Notes: generated from the sequence alone by a model not told the origin. Positions 17,769-26,645 are shown, counted from the first letter of the stretch. The stretch: DNA of 64,000 bases from Pseudomonas sp. KUIN-1 (GCF_009176725.1 NZ_AP020337.1:1364001-1428000); one strand, 5' to 3'. Made by a program: numbers and translations.

Positions 17769-18143
17769 GTGACCATTTCCCACCTTGGTAATGTTAAAAG
17801 CATCTCGCCGGAACTCGGGCAGGATGTGCCACAGGGGCTCGTTTCAGAACCGGCCCAGGCGGATGTCGACATCTTCACCGCTGCCACGCAGCCGGACGGC
17901 GTTTCGAGCGGAGCGCCGCTTTCCGAGCATATCGCCAGCGCAATTTCCGGCGGTCTGGGCGAAACCGAAAAAATGTCTCAGCAAGCAATGCGGTCGATGA
18001 AGAAAGCCTCCGGGACTGGAGATGCGCTGGATATCGCGGCGATGACCAGGACCCTGTCGCAATGCTCGTTGCAGACTGCGCTCACGACCAAGGTGGTGAG
18101 CAAGACTGCGCAGGCGCTCGACAAGCTGACTAACTTGCAGTAG
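17769..18143 (+). CDS. hrpB: T3SS inner-rod protein HrpB
   Basis: A 124-residue small secreted component in the SctI (inner rod) position, between hrpZ and hrcJ. The C-terminal 60 residues are amphipathic helix, as in rod proteins. The start is a GTG with GGAG 8 nt upstream. No motif beyond family-like composition and conserved gene order is visible. Confidence 0.88.
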   Translation: MTISHLGNVKSISPELGQDVPQGLVSEPAQADVDIFTAATQPDGVSSGAPLSEHIASAISGGLGETEKMSQQAMRSMKKASGTGDALDIAAMTRTLSQCSLQTALTTKVVSKTAQALDKLTNLQ

Positions 18144-18151
18144 AGGTTTCC

Positions 18152-18958
18152 GTGAAATTTCTGAGCGCAGGGCTGCTGCTGATTTGCATGGTATTGCTCG
18201 GCGGCTGCAGTGATGAAACCGATCTGTTCACCGGCTTGTCCGAGCAGGACTCCAACGAGGTCGTTGCCCGTCTTGCCGATCAGCATATCGACGCGCGTAA
18301 ACGTCTGGAAAAAACCGGCGTTGTCGTCACCGTCGCGACCAGCGACATGAACCGCGCCGTCAGGGTGCTCAATGCTGCCGGCCTGCCACGCCAGTCTCGC
18401 GCCAGTCTGGGGGATATCTTCAAGAAAGAAGGGGTCATTTCGACCCCGCTCGAAGAGCGCGCCCGCTACATCTATGCCCTGTCTCAGGAACTCGAAGCGA
18501 CGCTTTCGCAGATAGACGGCGTCATCGTTGCCAGGGTGCACGTGGTACTTCCGGAACGCATCGCACCGGGTGAACCGGTGCAACCTGCCTCTGCTGCGGT
18601 GTTCATCAAACACTCCGCAGCGCTTGACCCGGACAGCGTGCGTGGGCGCATTCAACAGATGGTCGCCAGCAGTATCCCCGGCATGTCGACGCAATCGGCA
18701 GAGTCGAAAAAGTTTTCCATTGTGTTCGTACCGGCTACCGAGTTTCAGGAAACCACGCAGTGGGTCAGTTTCGGACCGTTCAAGCTGGACAGCGCCAATC
18801 TGCCGTTCTGGAACCTGATGCTTTGGCTGGTACCGGTTGGCCTGGCGGTGTTGTTGCTGATCATCGCGCTGCTGTTGCGCAGTGACTGGCGCGCCTCGGT
18901 CCTTGGGCGGATCGGCCTTGCCGGCCGTAGCCGCTCGACCGTACCGGCGCGCGCCTGA
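18152..18958 (+). CDS. hrcJ: T3SS inner-membrane ring lipoprotein HrcJ
   Basis: A 268-residue YscJ/FliF-family (SctJ) protein. A lipoprotein signal ends in LGGC at Cys19, periplasmic ring-building domains follow, and one transmembrane segment lies near the C-terminus (about residues 228-248). It forms the periplasmic side of the inner-membrane ring. The start is a GTG at 18152, 8 nt after hrpB. The stop overlaps the hrpD start (TGATG). Confidence 0.94.
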   Translation: MKFLSAGLLLICMVLLGGCSDETDLFTGLSEQDSNEVVARLADQHIDARKRLEKTGVVVTVATSDMNRAVRVLNAAGLPRQSRASLGDIFKKEGVISTPLEERARYIYALSQELEATLSQIDGVIVARVHVVLPERIAPGEPVQPASAAVFIKHSAALDPDSVRGRIQQMVASSIPGMSTQSAESKKFSIVFVPATEFQETTQWVSFGPFKLDSANLPFWNLMLWLVPVGLAVLLLIIALLLRSDWRASVLGRIGLAGRSRSTVPARA

Positions 18959-19485
18959 TGGACCTGACCGCCGAGGACTATTGGACTCAGTGGTGGTGCA
19001 ACCCCTGGCCTTGGGCGCATCCAGGCTGGCAAAGCCGGTTCGCTGAGCGCTGCGGACTGACCGTCAGCGACTGTGAAGCGCTCATGGTCAGCCGTCACGG
19101 CGTGTTTCTGCAGAGTGTCGGCATCATGCCAAGTCAACCGCCAATGCCTGCAGAGCCGGTGTTGAACTGGCTGGCGCTGACACCCGCGCAGCGTGATCAG
19201 GCGCTGGATCTGGCGCAGCGCATCTGTTTTTCCCGTAACGAAAGCGACGGCGATGACGGGCAGTGGTGCTGGGCGCTGACCAAGGCGTTGCGCCCTGGTG
19301 TCTGGCTGGAGCTGGAGCATGAAGATGCGCGCTTGCTGTTGGGTGCCTGGCTCGGGCCTGAGTATTGGTCGCGATTGCGTCTGGCCTGGGCGCCCGATGA
19401 GGTCGCCGAGAGGCCTTGCGCGGCCCCCGAAAATAAACTTCAGACGCTGTGGCAGGCTGTTCTATGGCGTGTCACCGCGGCCTGA
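18958..19485 (+). CDS. hrpD: T3SS sorting-platform protein HrpD
   Basis: A 175-residue Trp- and Leu-rich soluble protein in the SctK position, translationally coupled to hrcJ. SctK proteins link the cytoplasmic sorting platform to the basal body. Identification rests on gene order and length; no catalytic motif is visible. Confidence 0.88.
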   Translation: MDLTAEDYWTQWWCNPWPWAHPGWQSRFAERCGLTVSDCEALMVSRHGVFLQSVGIMPSQPPMPAEPVLNWLALTPAQRDQALDLAQRICFSRNESDGDDGQWCWALTKALRPGVWLELEHEDARLLLGAWLGPEYWSRLRLAWAPDEVAERPCAAPENKLQTLWQAVLWRVTAA

Positions 19486-19519
19486 ATATCCGCTTCCCTC
19501 TGCATCAGGAATTCGCACC

Positions 19520-20101
19520 ATGCTTGCCAAACGCAGTATTACCCTGACTGCCGACGCGGTGCTGCCCGAGCCGGTATTGCGCCGTGAATACATCGCCAAC
19601 AGCCTGCTGGCTCGCGATATTCTGACTGACGCGCAACGTCAGGCGGAGCAGATGCTGGTACTTGAGCAGGCTAAAGCCGATCGTCGGCATCAGGAGGCGC
19701 TTGCGCAGTTCTGGGAGCGCGCCAATGCCTTTCTGGACGAGCTGCACGTCCAGCGCGAAGCCTTGCAGCAGCAGGCCATGACTGCTGTAGAGGAGCTGCT
19801 GACTGAGGCATTGAGCCAGTTACTCGACGAAACGACCCTTGCCGAGCGTGCTCGGGCACTGGTCAGGAACCTGGCAGCCAGCCAGCTTAACGAAGCAGTG
19901 GCCACACTCAGCGTTCATCCGGAGATGGCCGAGCCGGTCGCCGAATGGTTGGCAGAGAGCCGTTTTGCCGAGCACTGGGCGCTCAAACGGGATGCGACGC
20001 TGGCCACTGAAAGCCTGCGCTTGAGCGACGCCAACGGCGCTTTCGAAATCGATTGGGCAACGCTGCGCAATGGGCTGGCAGGCGCGGAGCCGGCTGCCTG
20101 A
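19520..20101 (+). CDS. hrpE: T3SS ATPase stator HrpE
   Basis: A 193-residue SctL/FliH-family protein with a long, Glu/Gln/Arg-rich coiled coil (about residues 35-90) and a C-terminal globular part. It tethers and regulates the ATPase HrcN. The frame is open to 19298, but those codons lie inside hrpD; the ATG at 19520 with CAGGA upstream is the start. Last gene of the hrpA operon, since an hrp box follows. Confidence 0.9.
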   Translation: MLAKRSITLTADAVLPEPVLRREYIANSLLARDILTDAQRQAEQMLVLEQAKADRRHQEALAQFWERANAFLDELHVQREALQQQAMTAVEELLTEALSQLLDETTLAERARALVRNLAASQLNEAVATLSVHPEMAEPVAEWLAESRFAEHWALKRDATLATESLRLSDANGAFEIDWATLRNGLAGAEPAA

Positions 20102-20123
20102 AACAGACTCTTGCGGCGAAAAT

Positions 20124-20152
20124 GGAACCGCTCCACCTGTTTGCTCCACTCA
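20124..20152 (+). promoter_or_regulatory. hrp box of the hrpF operon
   Basis: GGAACC, 16-nt spacer, CCACTCA, 32 nt before hrpF. It drives hrpF-hrpG-hrcC-hrpT-hrpV. Confidence 0.92.
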
Positions 20153-20184
20153 AGGTTTGAACCTTTCTGATGGAGTATCAGGAC

Positions 20185-20409
20185 ATGATAAATTTCAAAT
20201 CCCTGCAAAATAACCTCGATTCCACGCTCACCCGCGCGTTGTCCGACGTGGATGACGTGCTGGACGGGGGCAATGGGCATTTCACCGCCGACGACATCGA
20301 TGCCTTCAGTGAGGCGAGCCAGCAGGCTGCGGTCAGCTCCAACATCGCTGATCAATGCCAGCAGGCTGGTTATAAAATGACCAAAAATGTCATCGATGGA
20401 TTTCAGTGA
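20185..20409 (+). CDS. hrpF: Small T3SS protein HrpF
   Basis: A 74-residue acidic helical protein, first in its operon. The ATG at 20185 is chosen over an in-frame ATG at 20170 because GGAG lies 9 nt before it and this gives the usual HrpF length. Its role is unresolved; a chaperone-like or needle-adaptor function is proposed for the family. The 3' end overlaps hrpG by 23 nt. Confidence 0.85.
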   Translation: MINFKSLQNNLDSTLTRALSDVDDVLDGGNGHFTADDIDAFSEASQQAAVSSNIADQCQQAGYKMTKNVIDGFQ

Positions 20410-20827
20410 GTTCGAGGAGGTCGTCGGCCTGTGGCGTGATCAGCGTCCGGCGAGCCCGCTCGACTGCTGGGTCGACGACGCCAACGCACGGCTGGAAAGG
20501 GTGGGTGGCGGAGTCCGTTGCAGCATCGAGTTACTCGACCCCTATGACGCCAACGACCCTCAGCGTATCGAAGCATTGCTCAGTCACGGCGGTGCCAGCC
20601 TGGCGTGCGCCTGTGACGGCGCGTTCGCCATCGATCCGCAAACGCGCTGCATGGTGCTGGTCAGCTGGATGCCTGGCCCCTGCAGCCTTGCCGATCTGCT
20701 GAACCGTCTGGAAAGCCTGGCCAATCAGCGCGCGGCCTTGCTCAGCCTGATGCACACCACTCTGGTCAATTCCGTGCCCGCCTTAGCCGGGCGCACGACC
20801 CTCAATCACCGGCAACCGGGAGTTTGA
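20387..20827 (+). CDS. hrpG: Chaperone-like T3SS regulator HrpG
   Basis: A 146-residue protein with T3SS-chaperone-like character. In P. syringae HrpG binds HrpV and so frees HrpS for hrpL activation. It begins inside hrpF, in another frame, so translation is probably coupled. A second in-frame ATG at 20396 would give 143 residues. hrcC begins right after its stop. Confidence 0.88.
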   Translation: MSSMDFSEFEEVVGLWRDQRPASPLDCWVDDANARLERVGGGVRCSIELLDPYDANDPQRIEALLSHGGASLACACDGAFAIDPQTRCMVLVSWMPGPCSLADLLNRLESLANQRAALLSLMHTTLVNSVPALAGRTTLNHRQPGV

Positions 20828-20828
20828 A

Positions 20829-22931
20829 ATGCGCAAGGCCTTGATGTGGTTGCCTTTATTGTTGATCGGGCTGTCCCCCGCCACGTGGGCGGTGACCCCC
20901 GAAGCCTGGAAACATACGGCTTACGCCTACGATGCCCGGCAGACCGAGCTGGCGACAGCGCTGGCCGACTTCGCCAAGGAATTCGGCATGGCGCTGGATA
21001 TGCCGCCCATTCCCGGGGTCCTTGATGACCGGATACGCGCTCAGAGCCCGGAAGAGTTTCTCGACCGCCTGGGCCAGGAATATCACTTCCAGTGGTTTGT
21101 GTATAACGACACGTTGTACGTCAGCCCCTCCAGCGAGCACACCTCGGCACGCATCGAAGTGTCATCCGACGCGGTAGATGACCTGCAGACTGCCTTGACC
21201 GATGTAGGGCTGCTGGACAAGCGCTTCGGGTGGGGGGTACTGCCGAACGAGGGCGTGGTTCTGGTTCGTGGCCCGGCAAAATATGTGGAACTGGTGCGCG
21301 ATTACAGCAAGAAAGTCGAAGCGCCGGAAAAGGGCGACAAGCAGGACATCATCGTATTCCCGCTCAAGTACGCCAGTGCCGCGGACCGCACCATTCGCTA
21401 TCGCGATCAACAACTGGTGGTCGCCGGGGTGGCCAGTATTCTCCAGGATTTGCTGGATACCCGTTCTCGTGGCGGGTCGATCAATGGTATGGATCTGCTG
21501 GGGCGAGGCGGTCGCGGTAACGGCCTGGCGGGCGGTGGCAGCCCGGACGCTCCGAGTCTGCCGATGAGCTCCAGCGGCCTCGATACCAATGCGTTGGAGC
21601 AGGGCCTCGATCAGGTGCTGCACTATGGCGGCGGCGGCAAAAGCGCTGGAAAAAGCCGCTCTGGCGGTCGGGCCAACATCCGTGTAACGGCCGATGTCCG
21701 TAACAACGCCGTGCTGATCTACGACTTGCCCTCGCGCAAGGCCATGTACGAAAAGCTCATCAAAGAGCTGGATGTTTCGCGCAACCTGATCGAAATCGAC
21801 GCCGTGATCCTCGACATCGATCGCAACGAGCTGGCAGAACTGTCCAGCCGCTGGAACTTCAATGCCGGGAGTGTCAACGGGGGCGCCAACATGTTCGACG
21901 CTGGCACCAGCTCCACCCTGTTCATTCAGAACGCCGGCAAGTTCGCTGCCGAACTGCATGCGCTGGAAGGTAACGGTTCAGCCTCGGTGATCGGCAACCC
22001 GTCCATTCTTACCCTTGAAAACCAGCCGGCCGTGATCGACTTCAGTCGCACCGAATACCTCACCGCGACGTCGGAACGCGTGGCCAATATCGAGCCCATC
22101 ACCGCAGGCACCAGTCTGCAGGTGACTCCGCGCTCGCTGGATCACGATGGCAAGCCTCAGGTGCAACTGATCGTCGATATCGAGGATGGTCAGATCGACA
22201 TCTCCGACATCAATGACACGCAGCCAAGTGTGCGCAAAGGCAATGTCAGTACCCAGGCCGTCATAGCCGAACACGGTTCACTGGTCATCGGCGGTTTCCA
22301 TGGCCTTGAAGCCAACGACAAGGTCCACAAGGTTCCGTTGCTGGGCGACATCCCCTACATCGGCAAACTGCTGTTCCAGTCCCGCAGCCGCGAACTGAGC
22401 CAGCGCGAGCGCCTGTTCATTCTGACGCCAAGACTGATTGGCGACCAGGTCAACCCGGCTCGCTATGTGCAGAACGGCAACCCTCACGATGTCGATGATC
22501 AGATGAAAAGGATCAAGGAACGGCGTGACGGCGGTGAGCTGCCTACCCGCGGCGACATTCAGAAAGTCTTCACGCAGATGGTCGATGGCGCTGCGCCAGA
22601 GGGCATGCATGATGGCGAAACACTGCCCTTTGAAACCGACAGCCTGTGTGACCCGGGCCAGGGCCTGAGCCTCGATGGCCAGCGCTCGCAATGGTATGCA
22701 CGCAAGGACTGGGGTGTGGCCGTCGTGGTAGCGCGTAACAATACCGAAAAACCGGTGCGCATCGACGAGAGTCGCTGCGGTGGTCGCTGGGTCATCGGCG
22801 TCGCCGCCTGGCCCCACGCATGGCTGCAACCGGGCGAGGAGAGCGAAGTGTATATCGCGGTACGTCAGCCACAGATATCGAAAATGGCCAAAGAGAGCCG
22901 GCCATCACTGCTCCGGGGGGCAAAGCCATGA
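20829..22931 (+). CDS. hrcC: T3SS outer-membrane secretin HrcC
   Basis: A 700-residue secretin (SctC/GspD family). A signal peptide (hydrophobic 5-20, cleavage near ATWA) is followed by N0/N1/N3 domains and the C-terminal secretin beta-barrel (about 360-560, with VPLLGDIPYIGKLL near residue 500 and ERLFILTPRLI). A Gly/Ser-rich loop sits at about 210-285. It forms the outer-membrane channel. The stop overlaps the hrpT start. Confidence 0.95.
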   Translation: MRKALMWLPLLLIGLSPATWAVTPEAWKHTAYAYDARQTELATALADFAKEFGMALDMPPIPGVLDDRIRAQSPEEFLDRLGQEYHFQWFVYNDTLYVSPSSEHTSARIEVSSDAVDDLQTALTDVGLLDKRFGWGVLPNEGVVLVRGPAKYVELVRDYSKKVEAPEKGDKQDIIVFPLKYASAADRTIRYRDQQLVVAGVASILQDLLDTRSRGGSINGMDLLGRGGRGNGLAGGGSPDAPSLPMSSSGLDTNALEQGLDQVLHYGGGGKSAGKSRSGGRANIRVTADVRNNAVLIYDLPSRKAMYEKLIKELDVSRNLIEIDAVILDIDRNELAELSSRWNFNAGSVNGGANMFDAGTSSTLFIQNAGKFAAELHALEGNGSASVIGNPSILTLENQPAVIDFSRTEYLTATSERVANIEPITAGTSLQVTPRSLDHDGKPQVQLIVDIEDGQIDISDINDTQPSVRKGNVSTQAVIAEHGSLVIGGFHGLEANDKVHKVPLLGDIPYIGKLLFQSRSRELSQRERLFILTPRLIGDQVNPARYVQNGNPHDVDDQMKRIKERRDGGELPTRGDIQKVFTQMVDGAAPEGMHDGETLPFETDSLCDPGQGLSLDGQRSQWYARKDWGVAVVVARNNTEKPVRIDESRCGGRWVIGVAAWPHAWLQPGEESEVYIAVRQPQISKMAKESRPSLLRGAKP

Positions 22932-23131
22932 AGATCAGCAGCGTTGCAGTCGTGTTGGTGGTGTTCGCTACCCTGACCGGGTGCGCCACACACGGTTGTT
23001 CGGGCACTGCCTGCAAACGTCCGGACTCCACCAGCCGCGAACTGGTCATCTGGTGGCCCCCGGACATGCGTGACGGTCTTGACGATCAGGACCACGAGCG
23101 CGATTACACCGTCGTGAAGTTAAGGGACTAG
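22928..23131 (+). CDS. hrpT: T3SS lipoprotein HrpT
   Basis: A 67-residue lipoprotein with lipobox LTGC at Cys19. It is a small outer-membrane component, pilotin-like, thought to help HrcC assemble. It overlaps the hrcC stop (ATGA). The frame is open to 22820, but those codons are inside hrcC, so the ATG at 22928 is correct. Confidence 0.9.
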   Translation: MKISSVAVVLVVFATLTGCATHGCSGTACKRPDSTSRELVIWWPPDMRDGLDDQDHERDYTVVKLRD

Positions 23132-23133
23132 AC

Positions 23134-23481
23134 ATGATTGAGGTCGAGGAGAAAACAGCGTTCTACTACAACGTTGCGGCACAGAGCCCTGCGGTCTGGC
23201 CGGTGGCAAACGGAGTCTCCTTCGTCAGCCGCCGCGAGCACCATGACTGGGGCATTGCGCTGCACATCGAGGGTCGAGCGCTGCGTCCCGAACAACTCAG
23301 AGAGGCGCTGCAACTGAGGTTTTCAGAAGCCGAACGATTCAATGACTACTTTCTGTTCCTGGATATGCGGCGTGATTTCGTCGTGTGGCACGCGGTGAGC
23401 GACGCCCCCCATGCCGTCACCAATCTGGATGATATCCGCCGAAACGAACTGATACTGGCAGGCCTGGATCATCTGGCTTAG
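23134..23481 (+). CDS. hrpV: Negative regulator HrpV
   Basis: A 115-residue acidic protein that in P. syringae binds HrpS as an anti-activator and is antagonised by HrpG. It lies 2 nt after hrpT and ends the operon before a strong terminator. In reference arrangements it is followed directly by hrcU on the opposite strand; here 3.7 kb of unrelated DNA intervenes. Confidence 0.9.
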   Translation: MIEVEEKTAFYYNVAAQSPAVWPVANGVSFVSRREHHDWGIALHIEGRALRPEQLREALQLRFSEAERFNDYFLFLDMRRDFVVWHAVSDAPHAVTNLDDIRRNELILAGLDHLA

Positions 23482-23498
23482 GAGATAACACCCGAGTG

Positions 23499-23539
23499 AA
23501 AAAAAGACCGCCCCAGTGCAGATGGGGCGGTCTTTTTTT
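23499..23539. terminator. Terminator of the hrpF operon
   Basis: A 16-bp perfect stem whose core is GACCGCCCC/GGGGCGGTC, with A and T runs of seven at its ends and a 9-nt loop. It is strong and can act in both directions. Confidence 0.93.
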
Positions 23540-23542
23540 GGG

Positions 23543-23575
23543 GCAGCTGAAAGCTGCGAGCGGCAAGCCTCAAGC
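23543..23575. repeat. REP-like interspersed repeat fragment
   Basis: GCAGCTGAAAGCTGC hairpin followed by GAGCGGCAAGCCTCAAGC, a composition typical of scattered extragenic repeats in Pseudomonas. Only one unit is present, directly after the hrpV terminator. Confidence 0.45.
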
Positions 23576-23661
23576 AGTATTGGGGCATCTTGCAGGACGC
23601 AGTCAGTAGCAGGAGATAATACGCAGGGAATGGGAGAGGGCTGGTGCATAAGCAACCACCA

Positions 23662-23833
23662 GGCTCTGTACGTAAAGTGGCTTCGCATCGGTGATGCTGC
23701 GTTAAAAACAGGCTCGAGCGCGAGTCCGATCGGAATGCTCATTTACAACACGTAGAGTCGAACGCGACCCCGGCCGTTCCTCGCCTGTTTTTGCCTTGCC
23801 TGACCTTCGCTCCCCGATTGTTCGTACAGAGCC
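23662..23833. mobile_element. MITE-like element or deleted insertion sequence, 172 bp
   Basis: Perfect 11-bp terminal inverted repeats, GGCTCTGTACG (23662-23672) and CGTACAGAGCC (23823-23833), bound 172 bp with no gene. The size and ends suit a non-autonomous relative of an insertion sequence. I see no clear target duplication. It lies at the left edge of the foreign block between hrpV and hrcU. Confidence 0.65.
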
Positions 23834-24084
23834 TAAAGTCAGTAGGTCAAGATTGCAAAGTGGTATGAACCCCTCGACGTAGTTCGGGACCTGATTTCAG
23901 ATTCATATCCGCTTTAATGAACAGTATTTGATTGACCTGAAAGATGAGTGATCAACTCCCTACCGTACTAACATCCACAACATACGTGGGCTATCTTTTC
24001 GGGCTGACGGTAAGCCCGTCAGCTATTGCATAATCTAATCTATTGCGCAAATGCCATGACGGGCTCCCAGTAGGTGAATGGGGT

Positions 24085-24945
24085 CTAGATAATTCGATGC
24101 GCTCCATTGGACCTCAGCGGTTTGCTCACAACGTGCCGTTGGAGTTCTCGCACAGCATCCTGGTTTTTAAGAACACCTTGATAGAAGGCCGTCGCCCAAT
24201 TATTAGGGTATGGATCGCATTCTCGCTCGCTGAGCCTGGACTCAAATATAGATTTTATATCGCAGGGCTTGCTCTGGGCAATCCTGATCCAATGGCGGTA
24301 TTGTTCATCGCAGTAGTCCACGATTCGCTGCTTGATATGCAGGTTTTTTAAGTGGGAACTTATTCTCTTCTCATCAACATCTGTAATGCTTTCTGGAATA
24401 CTGAAGGCCGGTGAGAAAACAAGCTTTCCCTCCACGATCGTTACCTCAATCTTAAACCTCAGTGTCGACAACGCAGGGCTATAAATAGGATGAAGAAAGA
24501 ACGACTGATTTTCATGTTCACAAAAATATTTCACCCCTTTTATTGGAGCGCAGTCACGGCATTGAGGCACAAGATTATCAGAAAAAATCGAGTATTCCGG
24601 CCAACGCTCTTTCGGTAAGAAATGGTCGAGCGTTTCCGGCGCTCGAGGAAATCCACAATAGGGGCACTCATCCAGCGTATGATCATGACGGCGAGCCTCT
24701 AACAGTGTCTTTAACGCCGCTGGAGGGCGCTCATAAAAGTCTATCAGTACGTGGCCAGAAAGTGAGATCCCGCTTTTTCGTGGCTCTGTTTGATAGTCCT
24801 CAATAAATCCGTCAAACTCTTCATAGCGCTCGCGAACGGCATACTTAATAAATCCAAGTATGGCAGTGTTTTTTTTAGCTGAGCCAATAGCCAATTCAAA
24901 CCAAGAGCAACCCGGTCCAGTGCGAAGGTATGAGAGGTCCTTCAT
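24085..24945 (-). CDS. HNH endonuclease, PtuB-like
   Basis: A 286-residue protein with an HNH/zinc-binding core: CPYC (94-97), LDHFLPK (106-112, with the catalytic-type His), NLVPQC (124-129) and a final Cys at 132. The four Cys should bind structural zinc, and DH plus Asn form the nuclease site. The C-terminal half has no motif I recognise. The start overlaps the stop of the upstream ATPase gene (ATGA), so the two are made together. An ABC-type ATPase followed by an HNH nuclease is the layout of Septu (PtuA-PtuB) phage defence; retron-type variants would need a reverse transcriptase, which is absent. The function is inferred from architecture only. Confidence 0.78.
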   Translation of the reverse strand: MKDLSYLRTGPGCSWFELAIGSAKKNTAILGFIKYAVRERYEEFDGFIEDYQTEPRKSGISLSGHVLIDFYERPPAALKTLLEARRHDHTLDECPYCGFPRAPETLDHFLPKERWPEYSIFSDNLVPQCRDCAPIKGVKYFCEHENQSFFLHPIYSPALSTLRFKIEVTIVEGKLVFSPAFSIPESITDVDEKRISSHLKNLHIKQRIVDYCDEQYRHWIRIAQSKPCDIKSIFESRLSERECDPYPNNWATAFYQGVLKNQDAVRELQRHVVSKPLRSNGAHRII

Positions 24946-26645
24946 TTCGGCCTCCGCTCAATATCCGGCTCCACATCATTCTCACCCGCGATAAGTTTAC
25001 CGCTCAGATACGCCAGTGCCTCGTCTCCTACCTTGGGACCGAGCTTCTCAAGGGCCTCCTCGGGACTCGCGCAATCGGCGACAGCTTCGTCAATTGAGTC
25101 TTCGTAGGGCTTGCGCGTCTGATAGTCATCAAACGCCAGTCCCATGATGACTTCCACGGTCTGACCAAATGTTTCAAAATTGGGTCTCGAAACATCTGTC
25201 CTATCCTCCACCTTTCGCAGCACCGAAATCGCAGACCGCTCTACCTCTCGCGCTAATATCGTCGAATGCGTAGCAATGATCGCGTTGGATTTTGTCGCGG
25301 CAAGCAACTGCTTCAGCATATCCAAAAGCCCGACCTCCATTGACGGGTGGAGATACAGTTCTGGCTCGTCAAGGATGAGCAGGCTCTCCTCGTCCACTTC
25401 GGCGACTAAGTTCGGCAGCAGGTAGGAATAGATGGTCTGCCCGGAACTCAGAGGAACCGTTCTATCTCCTTTTAGGAATTCGATACCCGCCGCGTAATTA
25501 AAATCCTTGCGCGTAGCGAGACTCAGCCGTACCGCTTCCGTGGTGCGGCTAAGCACTATCGACGAATCATCTGAATTGAAAACTTGAACTGCATCAAAAT
25601 CAATGGAGTGGGACAACGTATCAAACAGCAGCTCGAAACGGCTACCGCCAGTCCATTCGTTATCTGCATCATATTGAACGATACGATGGAGTGCTCGAGC
25701 GCTACTTTCTTTAGGCCACGTCAGGGAAAACTTACCCTCAGGGTCACGGAAACCAATGTAGACATATTCATTGACCAGTCGCCTGCGTCGTTCTTGCTCA
25801 TCTTTAGCTGTCAGATCACTTTCGTGACTGTCGTCAGTCTGGGCCATGGCTTGGTTTGGCAAGGCATTTGACAGCTCAACCTCGGTTTTGAACGACTCAA
25901 AGGGTGAATAGGCTGCCACAATGACTTTATGGAAGAAGGGCCAGCTCTCAGCATGTTTTTCCACTCCCGTAACCAAATCTATCAAGTGGCGGAGGACGTG
26001 GCTTTTTCCGACACCGTTCCGGCCAATGAGTAAGTTGATATTGGTACGACCTAACTGCCTGGCGTTGTCAAAATTAAATTCGACAGCGTCAAAGTTATCC
26101 GGAAGCCCCTCCAGCTTGAACGAGAACTGTTCCTGCGCTTCATAGCTGCCTAGCGCTATCTGATAGCCTTTTTTTAAGATGGCCTTAGCAAGGCGATCTC
26201 TGAACAGGGACAGCTCGAAACCCTCCCAGTTTGAAAAATCTCCGTACGCATGCAGATTATAACTCCCGTCACAAATCTGACGCAGGTAGTCTTCTGCCCT
26301 CTGGGGAATGAGAGCGTGGATCCTACGATAATAATCAATGTCGGATGATAGCGAGACCACCTTTTTATGATCCAACAGTTTCGTAATTCGAACGCTTTCT
26401 CCGACTTTATCATGGGATGTTAAAAAATAAATTGAAGAGTCATCATAACCATTCACAAGTAACTTGGTGCGCCCCAAGGACTCGCGCCTGCCATGCTCTA
26501 CATGATAGACCTGAAAGGTGACGATATAACCAAAGTCATCCCAGGCCTTGGAATAATAGGTGCCAATGTGATCTTGCAGTAGATGGATGCCATCAATGTT
26601 GTCAATGTTAAGTGCGGTTGAAAAGTAAAACTCTATCCCTGGCAT
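24942..26645 (-). CDS. ABC/SMC-type ATPase, PtuA-like
   Basis: A 567-residue protein. About 190 N-terminal residues of unknown fold precede an ATPase of the overcoming-lysogenization/AAA_15-21 type: Walker A GRNGVGKS (208-215), ABC signature LSSGQ (399-403), Walker B LLILDEPE (422-429) and switch IIATHS (456-461). A polar C-terminal tail of 80 residues follows. It is coupled to the HNH gene by a 4-nt overlap. In Septu, PtuA ATPase controls the PtuB nuclease during phage infection; here that role is inferred. Its base composition is more AT-rich than the hrp genes around it, in line with transfer. No hrp box precedes it, so control by HrpL is unlikely. Confidence 0.8.
   Translation of the reverse strand: MPGIEFYFSTALNIDNIDGIHLLQDHIGTYYSKAWDDFGYIVTFQVYHVEHGRRESLGRTKLLVNGYDDSSIYFLTSHDKVGESVRITKLLDHKKVVSLSSDIDYYRRIHALIPQRAEDYLRQICDGSYNLHAYGDFSNWEGFELSLFRDRLAKAILKKGYQIALGSYEAQEQFSFKLEGLPDNFDAVEFNFDNARQLGRTNINLLIGRNGVGKSHVLRHLIDLVTGVEKHAESWPFFHKVIVAAYSPFESFKTEVELSNALPNQAMAQTDDSHESDLTAKDEQERRRRLVNEYVYIGFRDPEGKFSLTWPKESSARALHRIVQYDADNEWTGGSRFELLFDTLSHSIDFDAVQVFNSDDSSIVLSRTTEAVRLSLATRKDFNYAAGIEFLKGDRTVPLSSGQTIYSYLLPNLVAEVDEESLLILDEPELYLHPSMEVGLLDMLKQLLAATKSNAIIATHSTILAREVERSAISVLRKVEDRTDVSRPNFETFGQTVEVIMGLAFDDYQTRKPYEDSIDEAVADCASPEEALEKLGPKVGDEALAYLSGKLIAGENDVEPDIERRPK

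Larger units (their letters stand above)
23542..24084. other. Gene-free left flank of the hrpV-hrcU insertion
   Basis: Holds the REP-like fragment and the 172-bp element, then AT-rich DNA. An 8-bp hairpin (GCTGACGG at 24003-24010, CCGTCAGC at 24016-24023) lies downstream of the HNH gene but has no T tract, so it is only a weak terminator candidate. The open frame at 23516-23755 starts in the hrpV terminator, crosses the 172-bp element and looks spurious. Confidence 0.6.

Noticed and set aside
23516..23755. 79-codon frame after hrpV
   Set aside because: It begins inside the hrpV terminator and crosses the end of the 172-bp repeat-bounded element.
24085..26645. Retron-type defence system (ATPase plus HNH effectors)
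   Set aside because: No reverse transcriptase gene or candidate structured RNA lies nearby.
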